From assembly GCF_001653715.1 (NCBI RefSeq), contig NZ_LWHQ01000034.1:57799-121798 (forward strand): a stretch of DNA of 64,000 nt, read 5' to 3'. The notes under the pieces were generated by a model. It did no database searches and was not told where the DNA came from. It worked only from the letters and a program-made list of their open reading frames with translations. The position numbers were made by a program, and so were the translations under genes. This stretch comes from Methylobacterium platani. GTDB lineage: Bacteria > Pseudomonadota > Alphaproteobacteria > Rhizobiales > Beijerinckiaceae. Positions 1 through 8,078 of the stretch are shown here, piece after piece. Numbering within the stretch: position 1 is the stretch's first letter; the number at the start of each line of letters is the position of its first letter.

Positions 1-757
1 CCGACAGCTCCACCGCCGCGAGGTCGGGCTGGCGCCAGAGCTGGTCGTGGACCTGGGCCACGGCCTCGACCCGCGAGCGGGCATCGGTCAGGGCGTCGCG
101 CGCCTGCTGGCTCTCGGTGGTGCGGGCCTGGAGCGAGAGCAGGCCGGCCACGGTGGCGAGGCTGTTCTTGACCCGGTGGCTCATCTCGCGGGTCAAAAGC
201 TCCTGCCGGTCGAGGGCGGCCTGGAGGCGGGCCTCCGATCGCTGGCGCTCGATGGCGCCGCCGAGCAGGTTGGCGAAGCCCTGCATGAAGGCGATGTCGG
301 CCTCGTCGAACTGGCCCTCGCGGGTGTCGTCGACCTCGAGCACGCCGAAATCGCCCTCGCGGTTCCGGATCAGCACGTTGAGCGCCCGGCGCACGCCGTG
401 ATCGGCCATCAGCTGCGGGGTGCGGAAGCGGCGCTCGTTCTCGAGGTGGTTCGAGATCACCGGTCGGCCGGTCTTGAGGGCGTAGCCCGCCGGCGAGGCG
501 AGGTCGGCCCCGACGAGCGCGTGGCCGACCACGTTCGGCCCCCAGCCGACGCCCGCGATGACGAGCAGCGTGTCCTGGCCCGGCTTGTACTCGAGCGCCT
601 TGCAGAACTGCGCCGACATCCCGTCCGCGCACAGCTCGGTCGCCCGCTGCAGGAGCCGGCCGAGATCGTCGGCGCGCAGGGCCTCGACGCCGAAGTCGGA
701 CAGGATCTTCTGCTGCTTGAGGCGGTAATCGAGATCCGAACGGCTGAGCTCCGCCAT
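1..757 (-). CDS. GAF-domain sensor histidine kinase (HWE/HisKA_2 type), truncated by window edge
   Basis: The visible 252 residues are the N-terminal part of a cytoplasmic two-component sensor kinase. A GAF domain fills about residues 20-165 and is followed by a dimerisation/phosphoacceptor segment with the H-box EMSHRVKN near residue 195, the form typical of HWE/HisKA_2 kinases common in alphaproteobacteria. No membrane segment or signal peptide is visible before the GAF domain, so it should sense a cytoplasmic or diffusible signal. The catalytic ATPase domain lies beyond the left edge. The start is the ATG whose complement ends at 757. No cognate regulator is adjacent. Confidence 0.85.
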   Translation of the reverse strand, partial: MAELSRSDLDYRLKQQKILSDFGVEALRADDLGRLLQRATELCADGMSAQFCKALEYKPGQDTLLVIAGVGWGPNVVGHALVGADLASPAGYALKTGRPVISNHLENERRFRTPQLMADHGVRRALNVLIRNREGDFGVLEVDDTREGQFDEADIAFMQGFANLLGGAIERQRSEARLQAALDRQELLTREMSHRVKNSLATVAGLLSLQARTTESQQARDALTDARSRVEAVAQVHDQLWRQPDLAAVELS

Positions 758-1031
758 CGTGCGTGGTCCTGTCCTTTCCCTGCGCAAGGTGCGGGGTCTG
801 TCTGGAATCGGGGCCGTCAGCGTGGCCGCGGCATCCGGATCAGTGGGTTCACGTCTGCCCGGGTGGGTCAAGCATGCAGGTGCGCGGTGCCAGCATGCCG
901 CATCGCGCCATTGCCGGAAATCCTAGGCCCGGAAACCCACCGTTTGCCGGCCCCCTCCGAAAGCGGATCTGTCCGCCTCCCGCACGACGCCCATATGGTG
1001 CGGTGCAGTGCCCACAGAGGAGCGCGGATCG

Positions 1032-1241
1032 ATGCTGCGCCTCATCGCCTTCGGCATCCTCGCGGCAGCGGCCGCGACGATCGCGGTCGCCCTCCTGCGG
1101 CCGCCCGCCTCGCGGGCGCAGCAGGCGGCGGAGTATTGCCGGCCGCCGCTCAAGTTCGCCGCCGGGGCCTGCGTCGCCCAATGCCCGGCCGGCTACGAGG
1201 ATACCGGCCGGACCTGCGTGTTCCGCAACATGTCGCGCTAG
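1032..1241 (+). CDS. small secreted or membrane-anchored Cys-containing protein
   Basis: This 69-residue protein has a hydrophobic N-terminal segment (about residues 3-22) ending in a small-residue stretch that looks like a signal peptide, then a short mature part with four cysteines (EYC, GAC, AQC, TC) probably forming two disulfides in the periplasm. The ATG at 1032 is preferred over one 24 bases upstream because an AGAGGAG-type ribosome site lies just before it. The gene is convergent with the HxlR regulator, five bases downstream. Function is unknown. Confidence 0.6.
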   Translation: MLRLIAFGILAAAAATIAVALLRPPASRAQQAAEYCRPPLKFAAGACVAQCPAGYEDTGRTCVFRNMSR

Positions 1242-1246
1242 AACCG

Positions 1247-1633
1247 TCAGGCTGCGCGCGACCCCGCCTCGGGCGATGCCTCCGGCGTCGCGTGGGCGTC
1301 GCCCCAGGCCTTGAGCGCCCGGATCACCGGCGCGAGGCTGCGGCCGCGCGCGGTCAGGCGGTACTCCACCCGCGGCGGCACCTCGGCGTAGACCGTGCGG
1401 TGCACGAGCCCGTCCGCCTCCAGCTCGCGCAGCTGATTGGTCAGCATGCGCTGGGTCACGTTCGGCATCCGGCGGCGGAGGGCGCTGAAGCGCAAGGCTC
1501 CCTCGGGCTCGGGCACCTCGTCGAGCAGGTGGTAGAGGATCACGCCCTTCCACTTGCCGTCGATCAGCTGCAGCGTCGCCTCGACGGCGCAGCCCGGGCT
1601 GCAATCCAGGCTGCGGTGCCGGGTGCGGGCCAT
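1247..1633 (-). CDS. HxlR-family winged-helix transcriptional regulator
   Basis: This 128-residue protein has the family hallmarks: an N-terminal Cys (SPGCAVE) near residue 14, the IDGKWK motif, RFSALRRRMPNVTQRML as recognition helix, and the wing PPRVEYRLT. HxlR proteins bind DNA as dimers and often sense aldehydes, quinones or oxidants through the N-terminal cysteine. It is divergent from the dehydrogenase gene at 1731 with a 97-base shared intergenic region, the usual arrangement for local control of the neighbour; that regulatory link is inferred. The start was placed at the ATG (1633) giving the usual family length; a longer frame upstream would overlap the promoter. Confidence 0.9.
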   Translation of the reverse strand: MARTRHRSLDCSPGCAVEATLQLIDGKWKGVILYHLLDEVPEPEGALRFSALRRRMPNVTQRMLTNQLRELEADGLVHRTVYAEVPPRVEYRLTARGRSLAPVIRALKAWGDAHATPEASPEAGSRAA

Positions 1634-1730
1634 CACGGTATCCTTTTCGACACTAGGGGCGCTGCATGTGCGTTCTTGCGCACCGGGAGGGTAGCGGTCA
1701 TCTCCGGCGTCGTCATCAAGGAGCCCGCCC

Positions 1731-2747
1731 ATGCGCGCCGTCGGTTACCAGACCTCCCTGCCGATCGAGGACGAGGCCGCCCTCCGGGACATCACCCTCC
1801 CCCGCCCGGAGCCCGCGGGCCGCGACCTCCTGATCGAGGTCCGGGCGGTGTCGGTGAACCCCGTCGACACCAAGGTGCGCCGCCGCGCCGCCCCGGAGGC
1901 CGGAAGCTGGAAGGTGCTGGGCTGGGACGCCGCCGGCATCGTGGTGGCGGCCGGCCCCGAGGCGACGCGGTTCCGCCCCGGCGATGCGGTGTTCTACGCC
2001 GGCGCCCTCGAGCGGCCCGGCACCAACGCCGAGTTCCATCTCGTCGACGAGCGCATCGTCGGCACCAAGCCGGCCTCGCTCTCCTTCGCCGAAGCCGCGG
2101 CGCTGCCGCTCACCGCGATCACCGCCTGGGAGACCCTGTTCGACCGCCTCGACGTGCGCAAAGCCGTGCCGGGGGCGGCCGATGCCGTCCTCATCGTCGG
2201 CGGCGCCGGCGGCGTCGGCTCGATCGCGACCCAGCTCGCACGCCAGCTCACCGACCTGACGGTGATCACCACGGCCTCGCGGCCGGAGACGCAGGAATGG
2301 AGCCGGTCGCTCGGCGCCCACCACGTGGTCGATCACGGCGCGTCGCTGGCCCAGGGCGTCGCCGCGCTCGGGATCGGCGCCCCGGGCCTGGTCTTCTCGA
2401 CCACCCACACCGACAGCCATCTCGCGGCGATCGCCGAGCTGATCGCGCCGCAGGGCCGGCTGGCGCTGATCGACGACCCGGCGACGCTCGACGTGTCGAT
2501 CCTCAAGCGCAAGAGCCTGTCGCTGCACTGGGAGTTCATGTTCACCCGGCCGATGTTCGGCACGGCGGACATCGCCGCGCAAGGCGCGCTGCTCGACGAG
2601 GTGGCGCGGCTCGTCGAGGCCGGGCGCCTGCGCACGACCCTGGCCGAGCATTTCGGGCCGATCACCGCCGCGAACCTGCGCCGGGCGCACGCCCTCCTGG
2701 AAAGCGGGCGCGCGAAGGGGAAGATCGTGCTGGAGGGCTTTGCCTGA
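1731..2747 (+). CDS. zinc-type alcohol dehydrogenase-like / quinone oxidoreductase (MDR superfamily)
   Basis: This 338-residue medium-chain reductase has an N-terminal GroES-like domain (PVDTKVR near residue 46) and a Rossmann domain with the NAD(P)H-binding motif GGAGGVGSIA near residue 160. The structural-zinc cysteines of classical alcohol dehydrogenases are absent, so it fits the zinc-independent NADPH:quinone/enal reductase group often annotated as zinc-type alcohol dehydrogenase-like protein. It probably reduces quinones or alpha,beta-unsaturated carbonyls. It is divergent from an HxlR regulator, consistent with induction by reactive electrophiles (inferred). Confidence 0.88.
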   Translation: MRAVGYQTSLPIEDEAALRDITLPRPEPAGRDLLIEVRAVSVNPVDTKVRRRAAPEAGSWKVLGWDAAGIVVAAGPEATRFRPGDAVFYAGALERPGTNAEFHLVDERIVGTKPASLSFAEAAALPLTAITAWETLFDRLDVRKAVPGAADAVLIVGGAGGVGSIATQLARQLTDLTVITTASRPETQEWSRSLGAHHVVDHGASLAQGVAALGIGAPGLVFSTTHTDSHLAAIAELIAPQGRLALIDDPATLDVSILKRKSLSLHWEFMFTRPMFGTADIAAQGALLDEVARLVEAGRLRTTLAEHFGPITAANLRRAHALLESGRAKGKIVLEGFA

Positions 2748-2797
2748 GGAAGTTCGGGAGGACGCCCCCGACCCGGCGGTCCTGACACCATGCATCG

Positions 2798-2831
2798 TCA
2801 TCCCGGGGCCGCGCAGCGGAACCGGGGATGA
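2798..2831. repeat. REP-like intergenic palindrome
   Basis: Imperfect inverted repeat with arms TCATCCCGGGG and CCGGGGATGA around a GCGCAGCGGAACC-containing loop. The loop sequence GCGCAGCGGAACC recurs near 25861, suggesting dispersed copies. It lies between the convergent genes ending at 2747 and 2883 and could fold in RNA from either strand. Confidence 0.5.
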
Positions 2832-2882
2832 GCCTGTGTGGCGGGGACGTCGATGACTGACGATCGAGGCGGTCCGCTGCCG

Positions 2883-3326
2883 TCAGCGCATCACCTGCCG
2901 GTATGCGCGGTGCGTCTTCGCACGGGCGTGATACCGGTGCTTGACCGCATTCCGGGCCCGCGCGCTCCGCACCCGCGGCGCGTAGCCGGGCTCGCCATAA
3001 TAACCCGCCGGCGCGTAGCCGTACCCCGGCGCCTGGTACTGGTAGGCGCGCACCGGCCGCATCGGGGCCTGGATCGCGTCGTAGGGGCCGTGCCCGGTCC
3101 GCGCCCGGTAGGCCGCGCCGGCGAAGTCGCCCGGGGTCGGCGGCGTGCCGGGCTGCGAGAAGCTGGTCTCGGGCCGGTAGGCCGGACCCCACCCGATTCC
3201 GTCGTCGCCGGCCGGGTCCGGACCCGGAATCCCGGTGACGTAGCCGACGCTCTGAGCCGCGGCCGGCAGGGCGGCGGCGACGCAGGCGAGGCCGAGCAGG
3301 CCGGCCGCGAGGAGGCGTGCGCGCAT
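2883..3326 (-). CDS. secreted Gly/Tyr/Pro-rich protein, function unknown
   Basis: This 147-residue protein has a clear Sec signal peptide (MRARLLAAG start, cleavage near ALPAAAQS, residues 20-27). The mature part is low-complexity: a Pro/Gly-rich stretch, Tyr-Gly repeats around residues 95-115 and a strongly basic tail rich in Arg, Lys and His. Nothing enzymatic is recognisable; an envelope location is inferred from the signal peptide. It follows the small secreted protein at 3356-3721 on the same strand with a 29-base gap, so the two may be co-transcribed. Confidence 0.65.
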   Translation of the reverse strand: MRARLLAAGLLGLACVAAALPAAAQSVGYVTGIPGPDPAGDDGIGWGPAYRPETSFSQPGTPPTPGDFAGAAYRARTGHGPYDAIQAPMRPVRAYQYQAPGYGYAPAGYYGEPGYAPRVRSARARNAVKHRYHARAKTHRAYRQVMR

Positions 3327-3355
3327 GGACGGTATCCTTCTCCCTGGGTGCGAAA

Positions 3356-3721
3356 TCAGTAGGCCCGGCTGCCGAGGACGTAGTCGGCCATGCGGTGCGG
3401 GCGGTTGAGCGGGCCCTCGCTCACGGCGTCGTTGTAGTAGCCGAAGCCGGTCGGCCCGAAGGCGCCGCCATTGGTGACGGCCGCGACCGGCACCGCGCGG
3501 ATGGCCACCAGCCCGGTCGGGCCGACCGGCATTGGTCCGACGATCACTCCGGGCGAGACCTGCAGCACGACGGGGCCGGGCGCGGCGGCGCGGTTGTAGA
3601 TGTCCGGCTCGACGGCGGGTGGGCGCACGCGCACGGGCAAGGGCGACTGTGCGAGGGCCGGACCCGAGAGGCCGACCAGGGCGGCGAGCGGCAGGATGAG
3701 ACGACGGTCCACGCGGGGCAT
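3356..3721 (-). CDS. secreted hypothetical protein
   Basis: The 121-residue product starts with a signal peptide (LILPLAALVGLSG core, predicted cleavage after ALA near residue 24). The mature region is rich in Val, Pro and Gly with no conserved catalytic pattern that I recognise. It lies directly upstream of another secreted low-complexity protein on the same strand; the pair probably forms a small envelope-protein operon. Confidence 0.6.
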   Translation of the reverse strand: MPRVDRRLILPLAALVGLSGPALAQSPLPVRVRPPAVEPDIYNRAAAPGPVVLQVSPGVIVGPMPVGPTGLVAIRAVPVAAVTNGGAFGPTGFGYYNDAVSEGPLNRPHRMADYVLGSRAY

Positions 3722-3847
3722 CCTCCGGTGACGGATGCCGGATCAACGCATGGTGAGCGGCGCCCGGTTCCAGGGCGCGGCGTGGTGTCCGGGTCGAGAC
3801 CGCGACGGCCCCGAGCCGATGTCAGCCCCGAAACGCGAGTCCCGGGC

Positions 3848-4063
3848 TCACCCCTTGGTGCGGACCACGACCTCGCGCTCGCGCTGCACCCGCTCGCAAT
3901 CGGCCCAGTAGCCGTTGAGCAGCACGGGCGTCGAGGAACAGCGATAGGCGACGTCGGGGCCGGGGGCCGGGACGGGGTCGCGGGCGATGATCGGGTTCGG
4001 CGCGCAGGCGGCCGGCAGGGCGGCCGCGGCGGCGAGAACGACGAGCTTCAGCGAGCGACGCAT
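3848..4063 (-). CDS. small predicted lipoprotein
   Basis: This 71-residue protein has a lipoprotein signal peptide with lipobox LPAAC (Cys near residue 20), then about 50 residues including two more cysteines (YRCSS and ADCER) that could form a disulfide. The ATG at 4063 was chosen because the lipoprotein signal begins there. Function is unknown. Confidence 0.6.
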   Translation of the reverse strand: MRRSLKLVVLAAAAALPAACAPNPIIARDPVPAPGPDVAYRCSSTPVLLNGYWADCERVQREREVVVRTKG

Positions 4064-4200
4064 CGGATACCCAGGGTGGAGCGGAACCTTGGCCGCACCC
4101 TGACGCCGTGCAGGCGCCGGATCAACCCGGGGCCGGGCCGGAGGGCGGCCGGGAGCGCGATTGCGCCTCCCCTGTCGCCCCCCGGCCACAAGTCGTGCGG

Positions 4201-5421
4201 TCAGCCGACCTTCTGCATCGGCACGATGTTGTGCAGGGTGCGGTCGGCATTGTCGAAGAAGCGGCGGATGTTGCGCGCCGCCTGGCGGATGCGCTGCTCG
4301 TTCTCGACCAGCGCGATGCGCACGTAATCGTCGCCGTGCTCGCCGAATCCGATGCCCGGCGCCACCGCCACGTCGGCCTTCTCGACCAGGAGCTTCGAGA
4401 ATTCGAGGCTGCCGAGGCCGCGGAAGCGCTCCGGGATCGGCACCCAGGCGAACATCGAGGCCGACGGCACCGGGATGTCCCAGCCGGTCTTCTGGAAGGC
4501 GTCGACCATCGCGTCGCGGCGGCGGCGATAGGTGGCGCGCATCTCGTGGATGCAGTCCTCGGGGCCGTTGAGCGCCGCGGTGGCGGCGACCTGGATCGGC
4601 GTGAAGGCGCCGTAATCGAGGTAGGATTTCACCCGGGTCAGCGCGGCCAGCAGGCGCTCGTTGCCGACCGCGAAGCCCATCCGCCAGCCGGCCATCGAGA
4701 AGGTCTTGGACAGGGAGGTGAACTCCACCGCCACGTCGATCGCCCCCGGCACCTGCAGGACGGAGGGCGGCGGGTTGTGATCGTCGAAATAGACCTCGGC
4801 ATAGGCGAGGTCGGAGAGCAGGATCAGCTCGTGCTTCTTCGCGAAGGCGACGAGGTCGCGGTAGAAGTCGAGCGAGGCGACGTAGGCCGTCGGGTTCGAG
4901 GGATAGCAGACCACCATCGCCACGGGCTTGGGGATCGAGTGCTGCATCGCCCGCTCGGCCGCCGGGAAGAAGGCCGGCGTCGGCTCGGCCGGGACGGACC
5001 GGACCACGCCGCCGGCCATCAGGAAGCCGAAGGCGTGGATCGGGTAGCTCGGGTTGGGCACCAGCACCACGTCGCCCGGCGCCGTGATGGCCTGCGCCAT
5101 GTTGGCGAAGCCCTCCTTGGAGCCGAGGGTGGCCACGACCTGCGTGTCGGGGTTGAGAGAGACGCCGAAGCGGCGCTGGTAATAGTGTGCCTGGGCGCGG
5201 CGCAGGCCCGCGATGCCCTTCGAGGCCGAGTAGCGGTCGGTGCGCGGCTTGCCGGCGGTCTCGACCAGCTTCTCGATCACGTGGCGGGGCGCGTCCAGGT
5301 CCGGGTTGCCCATGCCGAGGTCGATGATGTCGGCGCCGTTGGCGCGGGCGGCGGCCTTGATCCGGTTGACCTGCTCGAAGACGTAGGGGGGCAGTCGCTT
5401 GATGCGGTGAAAATCGGTCAT
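4201..5421 (-). CDS. alaC: PLP-dependent aminotransferase class I/II, AlaC-like (glutamate-pyruvate type)
   Basis: This 406-residue fold-type I aminotransferase should transfer amino groups between alanine/glutamate and their 2-oxo acids in the cytoplasm. Seen in the sequence: substrate-loop region DLGMGNPD near residue 34, cofactor phosphate-binding GSKEGFANM, the YPSNPTA motif, and the Schiff-base lysine in SLSKTFSMAGWRMGF. Closest match from memory is E. coli AlaC; LL-diaminopimelate aminotransferases are a related alternative. The ATG at 5421 (MTDFHRIKRLPPYVF) is preferred over one 48 bases upstream because the family begins at this point. Confidence 0.88.
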   Translation of the reverse strand: MTDFHRIKRLPPYVFEQVNRIKAAARANGADIIDLGMGNPDLDAPRHVIEKLVETAGKPRTDRYSASKGIAGLRRAQAHYYQRRFGVSLNPDTQVVATLGSKEGFANMAQAITAPGDVVLVPNPSYPIHAFGFLMAGGVVRSVPAEPTPAFFPAAERAMQHSIPKPVAMVVCYPSNPTAYVASLDFYRDLVAFAKKHELILLSDLAYAEVYFDDHNPPPSVLQVPGAIDVAVEFTSLSKTFSMAGWRMGFAVGNERLLAALTRVKSYLDYGAFTPIQVAATAALNGPEDCIHEMRATYRRRRDAMVDAFQKTGWDIPVPSASMFAWVPIPERFRGLGSLEFSKLLVEKADVAVAPGIGFGEHGDDYVRIALVENEQRIRQAARNIRRFFDNADRTLHNIVPMQKVG

Positions 5422-5559
5422 GGCCGGGTCCTGGATCGGCGCCGCCGCTGCGACGCGCGTGTCACACACGCTGTCTAGAGTGGTTTTCGGGGAAGAGGAA
5501 GTTCGCGGGAGCGGGAACTTCCGGGGGGTGGACTCGCGCTGCGGGGCCCCCGGGTCGCA

Positions 5560-5619
5560 GGGCTTGCGTCACCTGGGCTTGCGTCACCCGGGCTTGCGCC
5601 AGCCGGCCTTGCGTCACTC
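5560..5619. repeat. four tandem 15-base repeats
   Basis: Four adjacent copies of a 15-base unit close to GGGCTTGCGTCACCT (5560-5574, 5575-5589, 5590-5604, 5605-5619); the third is the most divergent. The last unit contains the TGA stop (minus strand) of the lipoprotein gene ending at 5614. Because 15 is a multiple of three, the other well-conserved units carry TGA in the same frame. Confidence 0.75.
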
Positions 5620-6012
5620 GGCCGGCAGCACCCTGGGCGGCGCCGGCGGCTTGACCGCCCCGCCGACCTTGGCGGCGTCCCGGCCCTTGGCCTCGTTGCG
5701 CTGGCGGCTGGCATCGAGCTCGGCCTCGAGCTGCTGCACGCCGGCCGCCGACTTGGCACGGGTCTCGCGGGGCGGGGCCGAGACGCCGACCGGCAGGAAG
5801 TCGCCGTTGCCGCGGCGCGACTGCACCACGAAGTCGGGTGCCGCGACCTCCTTCGGCCCGAAGCCGGCCGATTTCGCGGCGTCGCGCACCGAGGCGCCGT
5901 CGAGGACGCAGCCGCCGGTCAGGAGGCAGGCCGCCAGGGGGGCGAGGAGCATTGCGGCGCGGAGGGGGTTGGGCGAAAGGGATTTGGGCGAAAGAGCGGG
6001 GAACGCGGGCAT
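5614..6012 (-). CDS. predicted lipoprotein
   Basis: The product has 132 residues with an extended N-terminus and a lipobox LTGGC (Cys near residue 35), so it should be lipid-anchored in the envelope. The mature part has a short helical Glu/Ala/Arg-rich stretch (residues 90-115). An alternative ATG at 5952 gives a more typical lipoprotein signal length; neither start has a strong ribosome site. The stop lies inside a tandem repeat array. It is divergent from phaC; no functional link can be shown. Confidence 0.6.
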   Translation of the reverse strand: MPAFPALSPKSLSPNPLRAAMLLAPLAACLLTGGCVLDGASVRDAAKSAGFGPKEVAAPDFVVQSRRGNGDFLPVGVSAPPRETRAKSAAGVQQLEAELDASRQRNEAKGRDAAKVGGAVKPPAPPRVLPAE

Positions 6013-6157
6013 GACGTCTGGGAAACCTTGCGCGAGGGCACCGTGGCGGTGAGGAAACCCGGTCCGGTCATCTGGCGGAACCGGCGGTCTGGGACGATAT
6101 CTTGTCGGAAAGGCGGCTCGTCACGGCGAGCAGCGGACAACAGGGAGGAGAACGCGC

Positions 6158-7951
6158 GTGACCGCTGAGAGGAGTACCGCGCCGGTCGCGGATGTGGAGG
6201 CCCTGTCGCGCAATGCGGGCCTGATGACCGAGCAGTTCAGCCGGGCGCTCGCCGCCTACGCCAAGCCGCTGGAGGACGGCAAGCCGAACACCGCGCTCGC
6301 CGAATCGGTGACCGAGGTGGTGCGCACGCTCGGCACCGTGGCCGAGAAGTGGTTCACCGACCCCCAGAAGGCGATGGAGGCCCAGAGCCTGATCGGCGGG
6401 CAGTTCCTGGCCCTGTGGGGCTCGACCCTGCAGCGGATGCAGGGCGAGACCGTGACGCCGGTCGCCCTGCCCGACCCGAAGGACAAGCGCTTTGCCGCGC
6501 CCGAATGGTCGTCGAACCCGGTCTTCGACTTCCTGAAGCAGGGCTACCTGATCACCACCCGCTGGGCCGAGATCCTGGTCGACGAGGCCGAGGGGCTCGA
6601 CGACCACACCCGCGCCAAGGCGCAGTTCTACGTCCGGCAGATCTCGGGGGCGATGTCGCCGTCGAACTTCCTCGCTACCAACCCGGAGCTGATCCGCGAG
6701 ACCTTCCGGGAGAACGGCGCCAACCTCGTGCGCGGCATGAAGATGCTCGCCGAGGACGTCGAGGCCGGCGGCGGCGAGCTGCGCGTGCGCCAGACCGACC
6801 AGGGCCAGTTCAAGGTCGGCGTCAACATGGCGAGCACCCCCGGTGAGGTGGTGTTCCGCAACGACCTGATCGAGCTGATCCAGTACGCGCCGCAGACCGA
6901 GACGGTGCTGAAGCGCCCGCTGCTGATCGTGCCGCCCTGGATCAACAAGTACTACATCCTCGATCTGAACAAGGACAAGAGCTACATCGGCTGGGCGGTG
7001 AGCCAGGGCCTGACGGTGTTCGTGATCTCGTGGGTCAACCCGGACGCGCGCCACGCGACCAAGGACTTCGAGAGCTACATGCGCGAGGGCGTCTTCGCGG
7101 CCTTGGAGGCGATCGAGCGGGCGACCGGGGAGCGCGAGGTCTCGGCGGTGGGCTACTGCGTCGGCGGCACGCTGCTCGCCGTGACGCTCGCCTACATGGC
7201 GGCGGTCGGCGACGACCGCATCGCGAGCAGCACCTTCCTGACCACCCAGGTCGACTTCACCCATGCCGGCGACCTCAAGGTCTTCGTCGACGAGGCGCAG
7301 ATCCGCTCGATCGAATCCGGCATGAAGGATCGCGGCTATCTCGAAGGCGCCAAGATGGCCAACGCCTTCAACATGCTGCGGCCGAACGACTTGATCTGGC
7401 CCTACGTCGTCAACAACTACCTGAAGGGCAAGGCGCCGCTGCCCTTCGACCTCCTGTACTGGAACTCCGACGCGACCCGGATGCCGGCCGCCAACCACTC
7501 GTTCTACCTGCGCAACTGCTACCTCGACAACAAGCTGTCGCGCGGAGAGATGATGCTCGGCAACGTGCGTCTCGACCTCGGCAAGGTGACGATCCCGGTC
7601 TTCAACCTGGCGACCCGGGAGGACCACATCGCCCCGGCGCTCTCGGTCTTCGAGGGCTGCCGCGCCTTCGGCGGCCCGGTCGACTACGTGCTGGCGGGCT
7701 CCGGCCACATCGCCGGCGTGGTCAACCCGCCGGCCAAGCCCAAATACGGGTACTGGACCGGGGGCCCCGCCCACGGCACGCTCCAGGACTGGATCTCGGC
7801 CGCGACCGAGCACACGGGCTCGTGGTGGCCGCGCTGGTTCTCGTGGCTCGAGCAGCAGAACGGCGAGCGGGTGCCGGCGCGCCGGCCCGGCGGCGACGCC
7901 CTGCCCTCGCTCGGCCCGGCACCCGGGACCTACGTGCTCGAGAAGGCGTGA
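6158..7951 (+). CDS. phaC: class I poly(3-hydroxyalkanoate) synthase
   Basis: This 597-residue enzyme polymerises (R)-3-hydroxyacyl-CoA into PHA at the granule surface. It has the poorly conserved N-terminal domain (about 1-200) and an alpha/beta-hydrolase catalytic domain with the lipase-like box GYCVGG. The triad read from position is Cys334, Asp489 (REDHIAP) and His517 (GSGHIAG). Length and sequence fit class I, so no PhaE or PhaR subunit is needed. Translation starts at a GTG behind a strong GGGAGGAG site. The gene stands alone and is followed by a strong terminator; phasin genes lie at the far end of the window, while phaA and phaB are not here. Confidence 0.97.
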   Translation: MTAERSTAPVADVEALSRNAGLMTEQFSRALAAYAKPLEDGKPNTALAESVTEVVRTLGTVAEKWFTDPQKAMEAQSLIGGQFLALWGSTLQRMQGETVTPVALPDPKDKRFAAPEWSSNPVFDFLKQGYLITTRWAEILVDEAEGLDDHTRAKAQFYVRQISGAMSPSNFLATNPELIRETFRENGANLVRGMKMLAEDVEAGGGELRVRQTDQGQFKVGVNMASTPGEVVFRNDLIELIQYAPQTETVLKRPLLIVPPWINKYYILDLNKDKSYIGWAVSQGLTVFVISWVNPDARHATKDFESYMREGVFAALEAIERATGEREVSAVGYCVGGTLLAVTLAYMAAVGDDRIASSTFLTTQVDFTHAGDLKVFVDEAQIRSIESGMKDRGYLEGAKMANAFNMLRPNDLIWPYVVNNYLKGKAPLPFDLLYWNSDATRMPAANHSFYLRNCYLDNKLSRGEMMLGNVRLDLGKVTIPVFNLATREDHIAPALSVFEGCRAFGGPVDYVLAGSGHIAGVVNPPAKPKYGYWTGGPAHGTLQDWISAATEHTGSWWPRWFSWLEQQNGERVPARRPGGDALPSLGPAPGTYVLEKA

Positions 7952-7971
7952 CCGAGAAGACGCGACGAAGA

Positions 7972-8006
7972 GAAAGGCCCCCGGGAGGCGATCCCGGGGG
8001 CCTTTC
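7972..8006. terminator. strong bidirectional intrinsic terminator
   Basis: A perfect 15-base inverted repeat (GAAAGGCCCCCGGGA / TCCCGGGGGCCTTTC) with a 5-base loop, twenty bases after the phaC stop and followed by a T-containing run. It lies between convergent phaC and the FadL-type gene and can serve both strands. Confidence 0.9.
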
Positions 8007-8027
8007 TCATTCACCGGCTGGTCGGGT

Positions 8028-8078
8028 CTCAGTACTTGCCCACCATCAGTAGTTGCCCACCATCAGTACTTGCGCACC
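8028..8078. repeat. tandem duplication of the 3' end of the FadL-type gene
   Basis: On the minus strand the unit TGGTGGGCAA(C/G)TACTGA occurs twice immediately after the gene's own end (CGCAAGTACTGA). The 17-base period is not a multiple of three, so each copy offers a stop preceded by a short aromatic-ending tail (RKY, GNY, GKY) in a different frame. Confidence 0.7.

Noticed and set aside
47..2785. A very long open frame on the plus strand across the sensor kinase, HxlR and dehydrogenase genes
   Set aside because: It runs antisense or out of frame through three well-recognised genes, and its translation is Arg/Gly/Pro-rich without domains, a composition artefact of high GC.
5497..5522. Hairpin GGAAGTTC..GAACTTCC between the lipoprotein and alaC genes
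   Set aside because: A real inverted repeat, but no T run follows on the minus strand and it could equally be a leader structure, so it was not listed as a terminator.
6068..8014. Long minus-strand open frame opposite phaC
   Set aside because: phaC has a full catalytic triad and a strong ribosome site; the antisense frame has no recognisable domain.
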